From SHXO01 sp964523885 (lineage in GTDB: Bacteria; Pseudomonadota; Gammaproteobacteria; Burkholderiales; SHXO01), in contig CAZFYX010000069.1 of the NCBI GenBank assembly GCA_964523885.1, positions 124,001-188,000 of the forward strand: 64,000 nucleotides of DNA. Direction: 5' to 3'. Numbering within the stretch: position 1 is the stretch's first letter; every line of letters begins with the position of its first letter. Shown here one piece after another: positions 1-9,032 of the stretch. Both the position numbers and the translations under genes were made by a program. The notes beneath the pieces are model-generated. The model saw nothing but the letters and a program-made list of their open reading frames with translations, was not told the DNA's origin and ran no database searches.

Positions 1-407
1 TGACCGGCGAGATCTCCTCCGATGCGCTGCTGCTGTTCCTGATCATCTTCGCCTGGACGCCGCCGCACTTCTGGGCGCTCGCCCTGTACCGCACGCGCGA
101 GTACGCCAAGGCCGGGGTACCGATGTTGCCCGTGACCCACGGCGACCGGTTCACCCGGCTGCACGTGCTGCTGTACACGGTGATCCTGTTCGCGGTGAGC
201 GTGCTGCCGTTCGGCACGCGGATGAGCGGAGTCATCTACCTGGTCAGCGCGCTGGCGCTGGGCGGGGTGTTCCTGTACTACGCGGCAATGGTGTATTTCC
301 GGTACAGCGACCAGGTCGCCCGCACCACCTTCCGCTACTCGATCCTGTACCTGTCGCTGCTGTTCGCGGCACTGCTGATCGATCACTACTTCCTGATCCG
401 GTTCTGA
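1..407 (+). CDS. ctaB: Protoheme IX farnesyltransferase (heme O synthase), C-terminal part
   Basis: This is the 3' part of a gene that begins before the window; the first complete codon is at base 3 and about 134 residues are visible. The product is the membrane prenyltransferase that adds a farnesyl group to heme b to make heme O for terminal oxidases. The visible part holds the conserved AWTPPHFWALAL segment of the second substrate-binding loop, then PMLPVTHG, and then alternating hydrophobic helices, as expected for the UbiA-superfamily CtaB/CyoE fold. The protein ends in a hydrophobic helix. A SCO1-type copper chaperone follows 8 bases later, the usual neighbour in oxidase assembly clusters. 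The cta oxidase subunit genes presumably lie upstream, outside the window. Confidence 0.93.
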   Translation, partial: TGEISSDALLLFLIIFAWTPPHFWALALYRTREYAKAGVPMLPVTHGDRFTRLHVLLYTVILFAVSVLPFGTRMSGVIYLVSALALGGVFLYYAAMVYFRYSDQVARTTFRYSILYLSLLFAALLIDHYFLIRF

Positions 408-415
408 GGATCCCC

Positions 416-994
416 ATGCGCCTCGCGCTGGCATGCCTGCTGGCGGGGCTGCTCCTCGCCGGCTGCGACGGCAATCCGGCCCAGTTCAAGGCCACCGACA
501 TCACGGGCGCCGACCTGGGACACGACTTCCAGCTGACCGACCAGGACGGCAAGCCGCGCACGCTCGCCGATTTCCGCGGCAAGGTGCTGGTCGTCTTCTT
601 CGGCTTCACCCACTGCCCGGACGTATGTCCCACGACGCTCGCCGAACTGGCCCGTGCGCGCAAGGCGCTGGGCGCGGACGCGGACCGGGTGCAGGTGGTG
701 ATGATCACAGTCGATCCCGAGCGCGACACGCCCGAGGTGCTCAGGCAGTACGTCACCGCGCTCGACCCCAGCTTCATCGGCCTCACCGGGGATGCGGATG
801 CGATCGCGCGGACAGCGAAGGACTTCAAGGTCTTCTACCAGAAGACCGCGGGCCCCAGCGACAAGTCCTACAGCGTGGACCACTCCTCCGGCACGTTCGT
901 GTTCGACCCATCCGGGCGCGTGCGCCTGCTGGTGGGATACGGCCAGGGCGCGGAGGTGTTCGCGCACGACATCAGGCAGTTGCTGAAGGGCTGA
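416..994 (+). CDS. SCO1/SenC/PrrC family copper chaperone lipoprotein
   Basis: A 192-residue thioredoxin-fold protein for copper delivery to, or thiol maintenance of, the CuA site of cytochrome oxidase. The N-terminus is a lipoprotein signal with lipobox LLAGC and lipidated Cys17, so the protein is probably anchored at the periplasmic face of a membrane. The copper-binding CPDVC motif is at Cys67 and Cys71 within FGFTHCPDVCPTT. The distal ligand is His156 in SVDHSSGTF, and the TVDPERDTP loop typical of the family is present, so all three metal ligands are intact. It follows ctaB with an 8-base gap and is probably co-transcribed. Confidence 0.93.
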   Translation: MRLALACLLAGLLLAGCDGNPAQFKATDITGADLGHDFQLTDQDGKPRTLADFRGKVLVVFFGFTHCPDVCPTTLAELARARKALGADADRVQVVMITVDPERDTPEVLRQYVTALDPSFIGLTGDADAIARTAKDFKVFYQKTAGPSDKSYSVDHSSGTFVFDPSGRVRLLVGYGQGAEVFAHDIRQLLKG

Positions 995-1225
995 TACCCT
1001 TCCGCTAGGCGCTGAAGGCCCTAGGCTCTAGACGCCAGGATTCAGGCTCCAGGCCCAGGCTTCAGACACCAGGGCTACGGCCGTGCCCCTGGCAAAAAAA
1101 GAGCGGCGCATTGCGCCGCTCTTCATTTCTGGCATCTAGAGCCTAGGACCTAGCGCCTGAAGCGCGCCTGAATCCTGGCGTCCAGACCACAGCCACTGAA
1201 ACCTGCACTGCCTCCCGCCTGCTCA
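995..1225. repeat. Intergenic inverted repeat ladder between the SCO1 gene and rpoH
   Basis: The gap between two convergent genes is filled with degenerate units of about 7 nt (CTAGGCT, TTCAGGC, TCCAGGC types) on the left (about 1010-1090). Their reverse complements lie on the right (about 1129-1190). The clearest pairs are 1020-1036 with 1129-1147, and 1031-1047 with 1166-1185; the order is permuted, so the arms are imperfect. A conventional terminator hairpin sits at the centre. The same unit type (CTAGGCT, CTAGACGCCAG) recurs at 3.76-3.85 kb. No coding potential was seen. Confidence 0.75.
1094..1126 (-). terminator. Rho-independent terminator for rpoH, possibly bidirectional
   Basis: A perfect 10-bp stem (GAGCGGCGCA at 1101-1110 against TGCGCCGCTC at 1112-1121) is flanked on the left by seven A residues at 1094-1100. 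Read on the minus strand this is a GC-rich hairpin followed by a T run, placed after the rpoH stop. On the plus strand the tail (TTCATTT) is weaker but could also stop transcription from the SCO1 side. Confidence 0.85.
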
Positions 1226-2089
<864 letters not shown>

Positions 2090-2111
2090 GTGATCCTCCT
2101 CTGCGATCCAA

Positions 2112-2157
2112 ATTCTAGCACTCAGGTCTTGAGAGTGCCAGGATCGCCCCAAGTTCC
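2112..2157 (-). promoter_or_regulatory. rpoH promoter region: sigma-E-like promoter and extended -10 promoter
   Basis: On the minus strand, GGAACTT (2151-2157) is followed after exactly 16 bases by TCTCA (2130-2134). This matches the sigma-E consensus GGAACTT-N16-TCTGA with one difference and is laid out like the E. coli rpoH P3 promoter. A second promoter is visible as the extended -10 element TGC-TAGAAT (TAGAAT at 2112-2117), with a partial -35 CTGGCA 18 bases upstream. Both would give a short leader ending at the strong ribosome-binding site of rpoH. Seen by eye only; no start site is known. Confidence 0.6.
2115..2141. promoter_or_regulatory. CIRCE-like operator (HrcA box) upstream of rpoH
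   Basis: On the plus strand the sequence is CTAGCACTC, nine bases, GAGTGCCAG. The CIRCE consensus is TTAGCACTC-N9-GAGTGCTAA, so 15 of the 18 arm positions match, including both 6-base cores, and the N9 spacing is exact. The site covers the space between the -35 and -10 of the extended -10 promoter and overlaps the sigma-E-like -10, where HrcA would block transcription. hrcA itself is not in the window. Confidence 0.75.
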
Positions 2158-2187
2158 CAAATCCGACAAAATGGATCGGGTTTATTT

Positions 2188-3087
2188 CTATCGTTCTGTC
2201 AGATACTTGGCGGAAGATCCCCAGGCGCCCAGGATGCCGAGCACAGCTGCGCAGAGGAGCGCGGCAGATGCTTCCGGCCAACCAGGCCCAGCCAGGCGGA
2301 AGGTAGCGCCGTACAGCGCTGCCAGGCCTTCCAGCTCCCGGTTCAGCGCCCAGAGCGCGGCCGCGCAGATCAGCACGGCAGCCGCGCCGCCGGCCAGCCC
2401 CTGCAGCAGGCCCAGGTAGAGGAAGGGCCGGCGCACGAAGCCGCGGGTGGCGCCGATCAGCCGCGACACCTCGATCTCCTCCTTGCGGGCCAGGATCTGC
2501 AGGCGGATCGTGTTGAAGGTGATGGCAGCGAGCAATCCGCCGAGCAGGATCGCCGTGCCGCCCGCGACAGCCCGTCCCAGCCGCACCAGCGCCTGCAGGC
2601 GCTGCGCCCACTGGGCATCGGCCTGGACGTGTTCCACCGACGACCACGCGGCGATCTCGCTCTGCAACGCTGCGATGGTCGCGGGCGAGCTGCCGCGCGC
2701 GGTCACGATGAAGGCGTCCGGCAGCGGATTGCTGCCGAGCGCCGCGCGCACGTCACCCAGCCCCGCGGTGCGCTCCAGGTCCGCGAGTGCCGCGTCGCGC
2801 GGGATGAATTCGACGCTCGACACCGCACCGTGCTCGCGCAGGCGACGTTCCACCGCGCGCGCATCATCGGCGCTCGCTTCCGGGGCCAGGAACACGCTCA
2901 CCCGCGGATCGCGCGAAAGGTGCTTCGCAATGTTGCCGAACTGGTCGACCCCCACGTATAGGGTGAGCGGCAGGCTCAACGCGGTCCCGATCGCTGCCAC
3001 GCTCAGCAGCGAGGCGAATGGGGTCGATGCCAGCCGACGCAGGGCGTCGATCAGCGCCCGCCGGTGAGCGGAGAGCCAGGCCTTCAT
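2188..3087 (-). CDS. ftsX: Cell division ABC transporter permease FtsX
   Basis: A 299-residue membrane subunit of the FtsEX complex, which links the divisome to periplasmic peptidoglycan amidase activation. A transmembrane helix near residues 20-40 is followed by a periplasmic domain and then three more helices. The IEVSRLIGATRGFVRRPFLY loop is the conserved FtsX cytoplasmic coupling segment. The start is the ATG at 3087, which overlaps the ftsE stop as ATGA, indicating translational coupling. The stop is TAG at 2188. Longer in-frame readings run antisense-like into ftsE and are not used. Confidence 0.94.
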   Translation of the reverse strand: MKAWLSAHRRALIDALRRLASTPFASLLSVAAIGTALSLPLTLYVGVDQFGNIAKHLSRDPRVSVFLAPEASADDARAVERRLREHGAVSSVEFIPRDAALADLERTAGLGDVRAALGSNPLPDAFIVTARGSSPATIAALQSEIAAWSSVEHVQADAQWAQRLQALVRLGRAVAGGTAILLGGLLAAITFNTIRLQILARKEEIEVSRLIGATRGFVRRPFLYLGLLQGLAGGAAAVLICAAALWALNRELEGLAALYGATFRLAGPGWPEASAALLCAAVLGILGAWGSSAKYLTER

Positions 3088-3755
3088 GCGGCGGCGGGCA
3101 GCCCGGAAGCGAGGCGGCCGCCTTCCAGCGTGAGCGTGCGGGCCGGCAACTGCTCGGAGACCATGCGGTCGTGGGTCGAGATCACCATGGTCGCGCCGAC
3201 CTGGTTGAACGAGCGGAACAGTCCCACGATCTCGCGTGCATAGGCTTCGTCCAGGTTGCCGGTGGGCTCGTCGGCGACGATCACGGCCGGGCGGTGCACG
3301 ATCGCACGCGCGATGCACAGCCGCTGCTGCTCACCCCCGGAGAGCGCGATGGGCAGCGCGCGCTCCTTGCTCAGCAGTCCCACCTTGTCCAGTGCGGCGC
3401 GCGCGCGGCGTACGGCGTCGCGGCGATCGAACCCGGCGATCTCGAGCGGGAGCATGACGTTGGCGAACGCGCTGCGGTCGAACAGCAGCTTGTGGTCCTG
3501 GAACACGAGCCCGAACTTGCGCCGCAGGAAGGGGACCGCGCGGCCCTTCAGTGCGCGCGTGTTCTGCCCGCTCACCACCACGCTGCCCGAGGTGGGCAGC
3601 TCGATGGCGCACATCAGCCGCAGCAGCGTGCTCTTGCCGGCGCCCGAGGGCCCGCGCACGATGACCAGCTCGCCCGGCTCGATGGAGAAGGAGACGTCCT
3701 TCAGCGCCTCGAGGCCGCCGGGATAGCGCTTGTGGACGTTGGAAAAGACGATCAT
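3084..3755 (-). CDS. ftsE: Cell division ATP-binding protein FtsE
   Basis: A 223-residue ABC ATPase that drives FtsX. It has a Walker A motif GPSGAGKST at residues 35-43, the signature LSGGEQQRL, a Walker B motif VIVADEPTGNLD and the switch histidine in STHD. The length matches the family. Its start codon abuts an intergenic hairpin ladder directly; only AGGG a few bases upstream resembles a Shine-Dalgarno sequence, so initiation may depend on the structure of the leader or on coupling from ftsY. It overlaps ftsX by 4 bases. Confidence 0.95.
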   Translation of the reverse strand: MIVFSNVHKRYPGGLEALKDVSFSIEPGELVIVRGPSGAGKSTLLRLMCAIELPTSGSVVVSGQNTRALKGRAVPFLRRKFGLVFQDHKLLFDRSAFANVMLPLEIAGFDRRDAVRRARAALDKVGLLSKERALPIALSGGEQQRLCIARAIVHRPAVIVADEPTGNLDEAYAREIVGLFRSFNQVGATMVISTHDRMVSEQLPARTLTLEGGRLASGLPAAA

Positions 3756-3846
3756 AGGCCCTAGGCGCTAGGCTCTAGACGCCAGTGCAGGCGCACGGCG
3801 TGCGCGCGGTGCCCCTGGCGTCTGGCGCCTAGGGCCTGGCGCCTCA
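3756..3846. repeat. Heptamer-ladder inverted repeat filling the ftsY-ftsE gap
   Basis: Read on the minus strand, the element begins with the ftsY stop codon itself (TGAGGCG, then CCAGGCC, CTAGGCG, CCAGACG). It ends with complementary units (TAGAGCC, TAGCGCC, TAGGGCC) immediately before the ftsE ATG. Arms of about 30 nt (3757-3784 and 3815-3846) flank a short GC-rich centre with a GCGCAC/GTGCGC inverted pair. The unit family is the same as in the element at 995-1225. It probably forms a long hairpin in the ftsY-ftsE transcript. Confidence 0.8.
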
Positions 3847-4908
3847 ATCGAACAGCGCATCCACGAACTCCCGCGCATCGAACGGCCGCAGGTCGTCGAT
3901 GCCTTCGCCCACGCCGATGAAGCGCACCGGGATGGGCTTCTGGCGCGCGATCGCCGCGATGGTGCCGCCGCGCGCGGTGCCGTCGAGCTTGGTCAGGGTG
4001 AGTCCGGTGAGGCCGAGGGCGTCGTCGAAGGCCTTGACCTGCGCGAGCGCGTTCTGCCCCGTGTTCGCGTCGAGCACCAGCATGACTTCGTGCGGTGCAT
4101 CCGGCGCGACGCGCGCGATCACGCGCTTGACCTTCTTGAGCTCCTCCATGAGGTGCAGCTGGGTCGGCAGGCGCCCGGCGGTGTCGGCGATGAGCAGGTC
4201 GACGCCCCGCGCCTGGGCCGACTGCATCGCGTCGAACATGACCGCGGCCGGGTCGCCGCCCTGCTGTCCCAGCACCGGCACGTCGTTGCGCTCGCCCCAG
4301 GTGCGCAGCTGCTCCACGGCGGCGGCGCGGAAGGTGTCACCTGCCGCGAGCATCACGCTCCTGCCCTGGGCCTGGTAGTACTTCGCGAGCTTCCCGATCG
4401 AGGTGGTCTTGCCCGAGCCGTTCACCCCGGCCACCAGGAGCACGAAGGGGTGCTGCGGGCCCACCAGAAGGGGCCGGGCCACCGGCTCGAGAATCTGCAG
4501 CAGACACTCCTTGAGCACCGGCTTGAGCTGGGCCGCGTCGCTGATCCGGTCGCGCGCCACCCGCTTGCGCGTCTCGGCGAGCAGGGTCTCCGTCGACGCC
4601 ACGCCGACGTCGGCCGACAGCAGGAGGATCTCGAGCTCCTCGTACAGGCTCTCGTCGATCCTGCCGTGCTGACCCAGCAGCGTGCCGAGCTGCGTGCCGA
4701 GCTTCTGGCGTGTCGCAGTGAGGCCCGACTTGAGCCGCGACAGCCAGCCGCTCCTGGGCGCGGCTTCGGGCGAGCCGGGCTCCGCGCCCGCGACCGCCAG
4801 TTCGTCGACCGCATCGACCGCTGCGGTGGCGGACGGTTCGGGCGATCCGGCCGGCGGCGCCGCCGGCTCGTCATTCTTGTTACCCTTGAGGAAACCCCAC
4901 ATACTCAT
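3844..4908 (-). CDS. ftsY: Signal recognition particle receptor FtsY
   Basis: A 354-residue SRP-family GTPase that receives ribosome-SRP complexes at the inner membrane. A short acidic and alanine-rich A domain (about the first 60 residues) is followed by the NG domain. The GTPase motifs are GVNGSGKTTSIGKLAK (G1), DTFRAAAVEQL (G2), DTAGRLPTQ (G3) and TKLDGTARGG (G4). The ATG at 4908 was chosen over a longer reading because the MSMWGFLKG start fits other FtsY proteins; the second ATG at 4902 is an alternative. Its TGA stop is the first triplet of the hairpin ladder that leads to ftsE. Confidence 0.95.
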   Translation of the reverse strand: MSMWGFLKGNKNDEPAAPPAGSPEPSATAAVDAVDELAVAGAEPGSPEAAPRSGWLSRLKSGLTATRQKLGTQLGTLLGQHGRIDESLYEELEILLLSADVGVASTETLLAETRKRVARDRISDAAQLKPVLKECLLQILEPVARPLLVGPQHPFVLLVAGVNGSGKTTSIGKLAKYYQAQGRSVMLAAGDTFRAAAVEQLRTWGERNDVPVLGQQGGDPAAVMFDAMQSAQARGVDLLIADTAGRLPTQLHLMEELKKVKRVIARVAPDAPHEVMLVLDANTGQNALAQVKAFDDALGLTGLTLTKLDGTARGGTIAAIARQKPIPVRFIGVGEGIDDLRPFDAREFVDALFD

Positions 4909-4972
4909 GACTGATCCAGCCTCGTGCCGGGGGCGCGCCGCGAAAGCGCGACGCACTCCATGGATCGTGGAA

Positions 4973-4978
4973 TTCTAG
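4973..4978 (-). promoter_or_regulatory. Possible -10 element (extended) for ftsY
   Basis: On the minus strand TGC-TAGAAT lies 65 bases before the ftsY start, in the 74-base gap to the divergent M16 peptidase gene. It is the same extended -10 sequence as upstream of rpoH. No good -35 was found. Confidence 0.35.
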
Positions 4979-4982
4979 CAGC

Positions 4983-6368
4983 GTGTCCACCCCTCTCCGT
5001 CTGGTCCTCCTCGCGGCGCTTGCGCTCATGGCCGGCACCGCGGCCGCGCAGGTGCACGAGCATCGGCTCGCCAACGGCCTGCGCATCCTGTTCAAGGCCG
5101 ACCACCGGGCGCCGGTGGTGGTGTCGATGCTCTGGTACCGGGCGGGCAGCATGGACGAAGTCACCGGCACCACCGGGGTGGCCCATGTGCTGGAGCACAT
5201 GATGTTCAAGGGCACGGCCGACCTGCCCGCGGGCGAGTTCTCGCGCACCATCGCCCGCGCCGGCGGCCGCGACAATGCCTTCACCAACAAGGATGCGACC
5301 GCCTACCACCAGCAGCTGCACCGCTCGCACTTGTCGCTCGCGCTGCGCCTCGAAGCCGATCGCATGTCCAACCTGCTGCTCGCGGCGGACGAGTTCGCGC
5401 GCGAGATCCAGGTGGTGATGGAGGAGCGCAGGCTGCGTACCGATGACCAGCCCCGCTCGCTGCTGTACGAGGCGTTCATGGCCGCCGCCTACGTCGCCCA
5501 TCCCTACCGCACGCCAGTCATCGGCTGGATGCAGGACCTGCGCAACATGCGCGTGGAGGACGCGCGCGCCTGGTACCGGGCGTGGTATGCGCCGAACAAC
5601 GCCACCCTGGTGGTCGTCGGCGACCTGGAGGCCGCGGAGGTGTTCGCGGAGGCGCAGAAGTGGTTCGGCGCCATCGCGAGCCGTCCGCTGCCCGAGCGCA
5701 GGCAGCAGGAGGAGCCGCCGCAGCGCGGCACTCGCCGCATCGAGGTGAGCGCACCGGCCGAGCTGCCCTACCTGCTGCTCGGATGGCACGTCCCGGTCCT
5801 GCGCAACGAGGGCGGCGACGACGATGCCTACGCGCTGTGGGTGCTGGCGGCCGTGCTCGACGGGAGCGATGCTGCGCGGCTGCCGCGCGATCTCGTGCGC
5901 GGCGAGCGGCTCGCGGTCTCCGCCAACGCGAGCTACGACCCGGTCAACCGTGGCCCCGGCCTGTTCATGCTGTCCGCCACGCCGTCGGCCGGGCGTGATG
6001 TGCGTGCCCTCGAGGACGCGCTGCGCCGCCAGGTCGAGCGCATCGCGCGCGACGGCATCACGCCGGAGGAGCTCGCGCGCACCCGGCTGCAGGCAGTCGC
6101 TGCGCGGGTGTTCCAGCGCGATTCCTTCTTCGCCCAGGCGATGGACATCGGCGTGTTGACCAACGCCGGGCTCCCGGGCGACTTCACCGACGAGCAGGTG
6201 CGCCGGCTGCAGGATGTCACCGCCGAGCAGGTCCAGGCGGTGGCGTTCAAGTACTTCTCGGACGACAACCTCACCGTCGCGGCGATCCGGCCCCAGCCGC
6301 TCGCGCCGGGCGCCGCGCCGCGCGGCGTCCCGCAGGGACCCGGCGCACCCGGGAGCGACGTGCAATGA
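4983..6368 (+). CDS. M16 family zinc metallopeptidase, catalytic subunit, exported
   Basis: A 461-residue insulinase-type peptidase. A signal peptide covers about residues 1-22 (hydrophobic core ending TAAAQ), so it acts in the periplasm. The inverted zinc motif HVLEH is at His68-His72, and the third ligand is Glu147 or Glu148 in the MEERR segment, at the expected 74-75 residue spacing, so it should be active. It starts with GTG at 4983 and overlaps the next gene by ATGA. The partner downstream lacks the zinc motif. This matches known two-subunit M16B peptidases, in which one chain is catalytic and the other shapes the chamber. The substrate is unknown. Confidence 0.9.
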   Translation: MSTPLRLVLLAALALMAGTAAAQVHEHRLANGLRILFKADHRAPVVVSMLWYRAGSMDEVTGTTGVAHVLEHMMFKGTADLPAGEFSRTIARAGGRDNAFTNKDATAYHQQLHRSHLSLALRLEADRMSNLLLAADEFAREIQVVMEERRLRTDDQPRSLLYEAFMAAAYVAHPYRTPVIGWMQDLRNMRVEDARAWYRAWYAPNNATLVVVGDLEAAEVFAEAQKWFGAIASRPLPERRQQEEPPQRGTRRIEVSAPAELPYLLLGWHVPVLRNEGGDDDAYALWVLAAVLDGSDAARLPRDLVRGERLAVSANASYDPVNRGPGLFMLSATPSAGRDVRALEDALRRQVERIARDGITPEELARTRLQAVAARVFQRDSFFAQAMDIGVLTNAGLPGDFTDEQVRRLQDVTAEQVQAVAFKYFSDDNLTVAAIRPQPLAPGAAPRGVPQGPGAPGSDVQ

Positions 6369-7711
6369 GCCTGCTTCGGCGCATTGCTGCTGCGGCCGCG
6401 TGGCTGGTGCTCGGGATCGCGGGTCCGCCGGCGTGGGCGGTGCTGCCGATCGAGCACTGGAGCACCGCCAGCGGTGCGCGCGTGTACTTCGTCGAGAGTC
6501 GCGGCCTGCCCATCCTGGACGTCAGCGTGGAGTTTCCTGCCGGCTCCAGCCGCGACAGCGCCGCGACCTCTGGTCTTGCCAACCTGACCCTGCGCACGCT
6601 GCGCATGGGTGCCGGCGACCTGGGCGAGGAGGAGATCTCGCGCCGCATCGCGGATGTCGCGGCCCAGCTGGGCACCAGCTTCGATGTGGATCGGGCGGGC
6701 TACACGCTGCGTGTGCTGAGCAGCGAGGCCGAGCGCGGCGTCGCCGTCGAAACGCTGGCGCGGATCCTGGCGCAGCCGCGCTTCGAAGCCGCCGTGGTGG
6801 AGCGCGAGAAGGCGCGCGTGACCGCCGGGCTGCGCGAGGCGCAGACCAAGCCCGACCAGATCGCGGCGCGCAACCTGGCGCACATGGTCTACCGGGATCA
6901 TCCATATGGCCTGCGCGGCACCGGCGAGGTGACCAGCGTGGAGCAGCTCACGCCTGCGGACCTGCGCGCGTTCCACGCCCGCTACTACGTCGCCTCCCAG
7001 GCGGTGATCGCCATCATCGGCGACGTCTCGCGCGCCCAGGCTGCGCTGATCGCCGAAACCCTGACCGCCAAACTCCCTGGCGGCGCGGACCAGCCCGCCG
7101 CGCCGCCAGCGCTCGCGGCCCTGCCGCAGGGCGTGCAGCGCGAGGTGGAGCATCCCTCGACCCAGGCCCACATCCTCCTCGGGGCGCCGGGCATGCGCCG
7201 CGGCGATCCCGACTACTTCGCCCTGTGGGTGGGCAACTACATCCTGGGTGGCGGCGGCTTCAATTCCCGCTTCACCCGCGAGGTGCGCGAGAAGCGCGGG
7301 CTGTCCTACAGCGTCTACAGCGTGTTCTCGCCCTACCGGGAGTCGGGCGCGTTCACCATCGGGCTGCAGACCCGCCGCGATCGTGCCGACGCGGCACTCG
7401 ACGTGGTGCGTGCCACCCTGCGGGAGTTCGTCGCCGACGGACCCACGCAGGCCGAACTGGAGGCTGCGCAGCAGAACATCATCGGCGGCTTCGCCCTGCG
7501 CGTCGACAGCAACCGCAAGATCCTCGACTACCTCGCCGTGATCGGCTTCTACGGCCTGCCGCTCGACTGGCTGGAGCAGTTCCCGCAGCGGGTGTCGGCG
7601 GTCACCGTCGAGCAGGTGCGCGATGCGTTCCGCCGCCGCATCGACCCCGAGCGGCTGGCCACTGTGGTGGTGGGCGGCGGGCACGCCGCACCGGCCGGCA
7701 CCACCCCATGA
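6365..7711 (+). CDS. M16 family peptidase-like protein, non-catalytic partner, exported
   Basis: A 448-residue M16 homologue with a signal peptide (about residues 1-25). The position of the zinc motif is occupied by SGLANLTLRTL, so no HxxEH is present and the chain is probably inactive. The second-domain R/Y pair motif (EKRGLSYSVYSVF) used in substrate binding is kept, as is the GGGGFNSRF loop. It overlaps its active partner upstream and rsmD downstream by ATGA, so all three are translationally coupled. Confidence 0.9.
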   Translation: MSLLRRIAAAAAWLVLGIAGPPAWAVLPIEHWSTASGARVYFVESRGLPILDVSVEFPAGSSRDSAATSGLANLTLRTLRMGAGDLGEEEISRRIADVAAQLGTSFDVDRAGYTLRVLSSEAERGVAVETLARILAQPRFEAAVVEREKARVTAGLREAQTKPDQIAARNLAHMVYRDHPYGLRGTGEVTSVEQLTPADLRAFHARYYVASQAVIAIIGDVSRAQAALIAETLTAKLPGGADQPAAPPALAALPQGVQREVEHPSTQAHILLGAPGMRRGDPDYFALWVGNYILGGGGFNSRFTREVREKRGLSYSVYSVFSPYRESGAFTIGLQTRRDRADAALDVVRATLREFVADGPTQAELEAAQQNIIGGFALRVDSNRKILDYLAVIGFYGLPLDWLEQFPQRVSAVTVEQVRDAFRRRIDPERLATVVVGGGHAAPAGTTP

Positions 7712-8262
7712 AGGCTGCCGTGCCGCGCAACCGCGTGCGCATCATCGGCGGACTGTGGCGCAGCCGCGTCCTGCGCTTTCCCGACGTGCCCGGCCTGCGC
7801 CCGACCCCCGACCGGGTGCGCGAGACGGTGTTCAACTGGCTGGGCCAGGACCTGACCGGCAAGCGCTGCCTGGACCTGTTCTCGGGCAGCGGCGCGCTCG
7901 GGTTCGAGGCCGCCTCGCGCGGGGCGCTGGAGGTGGTCATGGTGGAGCGCGACGCCGGGGCGCTGCGGGCGCTCGAAGAGAACCTGCGCCTGCTCGGCCC
8001 GGCGCCGGTCCGTCCGATCCGGGCGGATGCGCTAGAATTTCTGCGCTCGGACGCAGGGCGGTACGACGTGGTCTTCCTGGACCCCCCGTATGCCATGGGC
8101 GAGCAGGCGCGCCTGCTCGAGCAGGTCCGTCTCCGGCTCGCGCCGCGCGCCCTGGTCTATGTCGAGGCCCCGCACGCCGCGCAGCCCCCCGCCGGCTGGG
8201 AGGTCTACCGCAGCGCCCGCGCCGGCGTGGTCCACTATCAGCTGCTGAGAGCCGTCGAGTGA
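7708..8262 (+). CDS. rsmD: 16S rRNA (guanine(966)-N(2))-methyltransferase RsmD
   Basis: A 184-residue class I methyltransferase. It begins with the RIIGGLWRSR segment and the RPTPDRVRETVFNWL signature of RsmD. The SAM-binding motif is DLFSGSGALG (from residue 56) and the catalytic DPPY is at residues 125-128. It overlaps the M16 gene by ATGA and overlaps coaD by 4 bases; rsmD-coaD adjacency is widespread in bacteria. Confidence 0.94.
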   Translation: MKAAVPRNRVRIIGGLWRSRVLRFPDVPGLRPTPDRVRETVFNWLGQDLTGKRCLDLFSGSGALGFEAASRGALEVVMVERDAGALRALEENLRLLGPAPVRPIRADALEFLRSDAGRYDVVFLDPPYAMGEQARLLEQVRLRLAPRALVYVEAPHAAQPPAGWEVYRSARAGVVHYQLLRAVE

Positions 8263-8741
8263 AAAAGGCGATCTACCCCGGGACCTTCGATCCCATCACG
8301 CGTGGTCACGAGGATCTCGTGCGCCGTGCCGCGTGCCTCTTCGACCAGGTCGTCCTCGCGGTCGCCGACAGCCGTGCCAAGCGCCCGTTCTTCGACACCG
8401 AGGAGCGGGTGGAGATGGCCAGCATCGTCCTGGCCGACTGCCCGAACGTGGAAGTGACCAGCTTCTCGGGGCTGCTGATGGACTTCCTGCAGGAGCAGGA
8501 TGCCCGCATCATCCTGCGCGGGCTGCGCGCCGTGTCGGACTTCGAGTACGAGTTCCAGATGGCCGGGATGAACCGCCAGCTCTACCCGGACGTGGAGACG
8601 GTGTTCCTCACCCCGGCGGAGCAGTACATGTTCATCTCCGCGACGATGGTGCGGGAGATCGCCACGCTGGGCGGCGACGTGAGCCCGTTCGTCAACCCGT
8701 TGGTGCTCCAGCGCATCTCGCGCATGAACGGCGGCAACTAG
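8259..8741 (+). CDS. coaD: Phosphopantetheine adenylyltransferase
   Basis: A 160-residue nucleotidyltransferase that makes dephospho-CoA from 4'-phosphopantetheine and ATP. The T-x-G-H motif is TRGH at residues 14-17, after YPGTFDPI, and the C-terminal ISATMVREIA motif (usually ISSTxVRE) is present. The start is GTG at 8259, inside the end of rsmD. The length is normal for the family. Confidence 0.96.
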   Translation: MKKAIYPGTFDPITRGHEDLVRRAACLFDQVVLAVADSRAKRPFFDTEERVEMASIVLADCPNVEVTSFSGLLMDFLQEQDARIILRGLRAVSDFEYEFQMAGMNRQLYPDVETVFLTPAEQYMFISATMVREIATLGGDVSPFVNPLVLQRISRMNGGN

Positions 8742-8756
8742 CGCGCCCCGCCCCGA

Positions 8757-9032
8757 ATGGCATTGCTCATCACCGACGAGTGCATCAACTGCGACGTCTG
8801 CGAGCCCGAGTGTCCCAACCAGGCCATCTCGCAGGGGGCGGAGATCTACGAGATCGATCCTGCCCGCTGCACGGAGTGCGTCGGGCACTTCGACACCCCG
8901 CAGTGCGTGGAAGTGTGCCCGGTGGATTGCATCCTGCTCGATCCCGCGGTCGTCGAGACGCGCGACGCGTTGCTGGAGAAGGCGCAACGCCTGCAGGGCA
9001 GTGACAGGAAGGGCGTGACGGAGAGGCAGTGA
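8757..9032 (+). CDS. YfhL-family 2[4Fe-4S] ferredoxin
   Basis: A 91-residue bacterial-type ferredoxin. The first cluster motif is CINCDVCEPEC; the second is CTEC, a nine-residue insert and VEVC, the split second motif seen in YfhL/Fdx4-type proteins. The coaD-ferredoxin-mutM neighbourhood is common in beta- and gammaproteobacteria. The last eleven residues (from GSDRKGV) are encoded by the first copy of the adjacent 28-bp repeat, so the C-terminus appears to have been extended by the intergenic element. Confidence 0.93.
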   Translation: MALLITDECINCDVCEPECPNQAISQGAEIYEIDPARCTECVGHFDTPQCVEVCPVDCILLDPAVVETRDALLEKAQRLQGSDRKGVTERQ

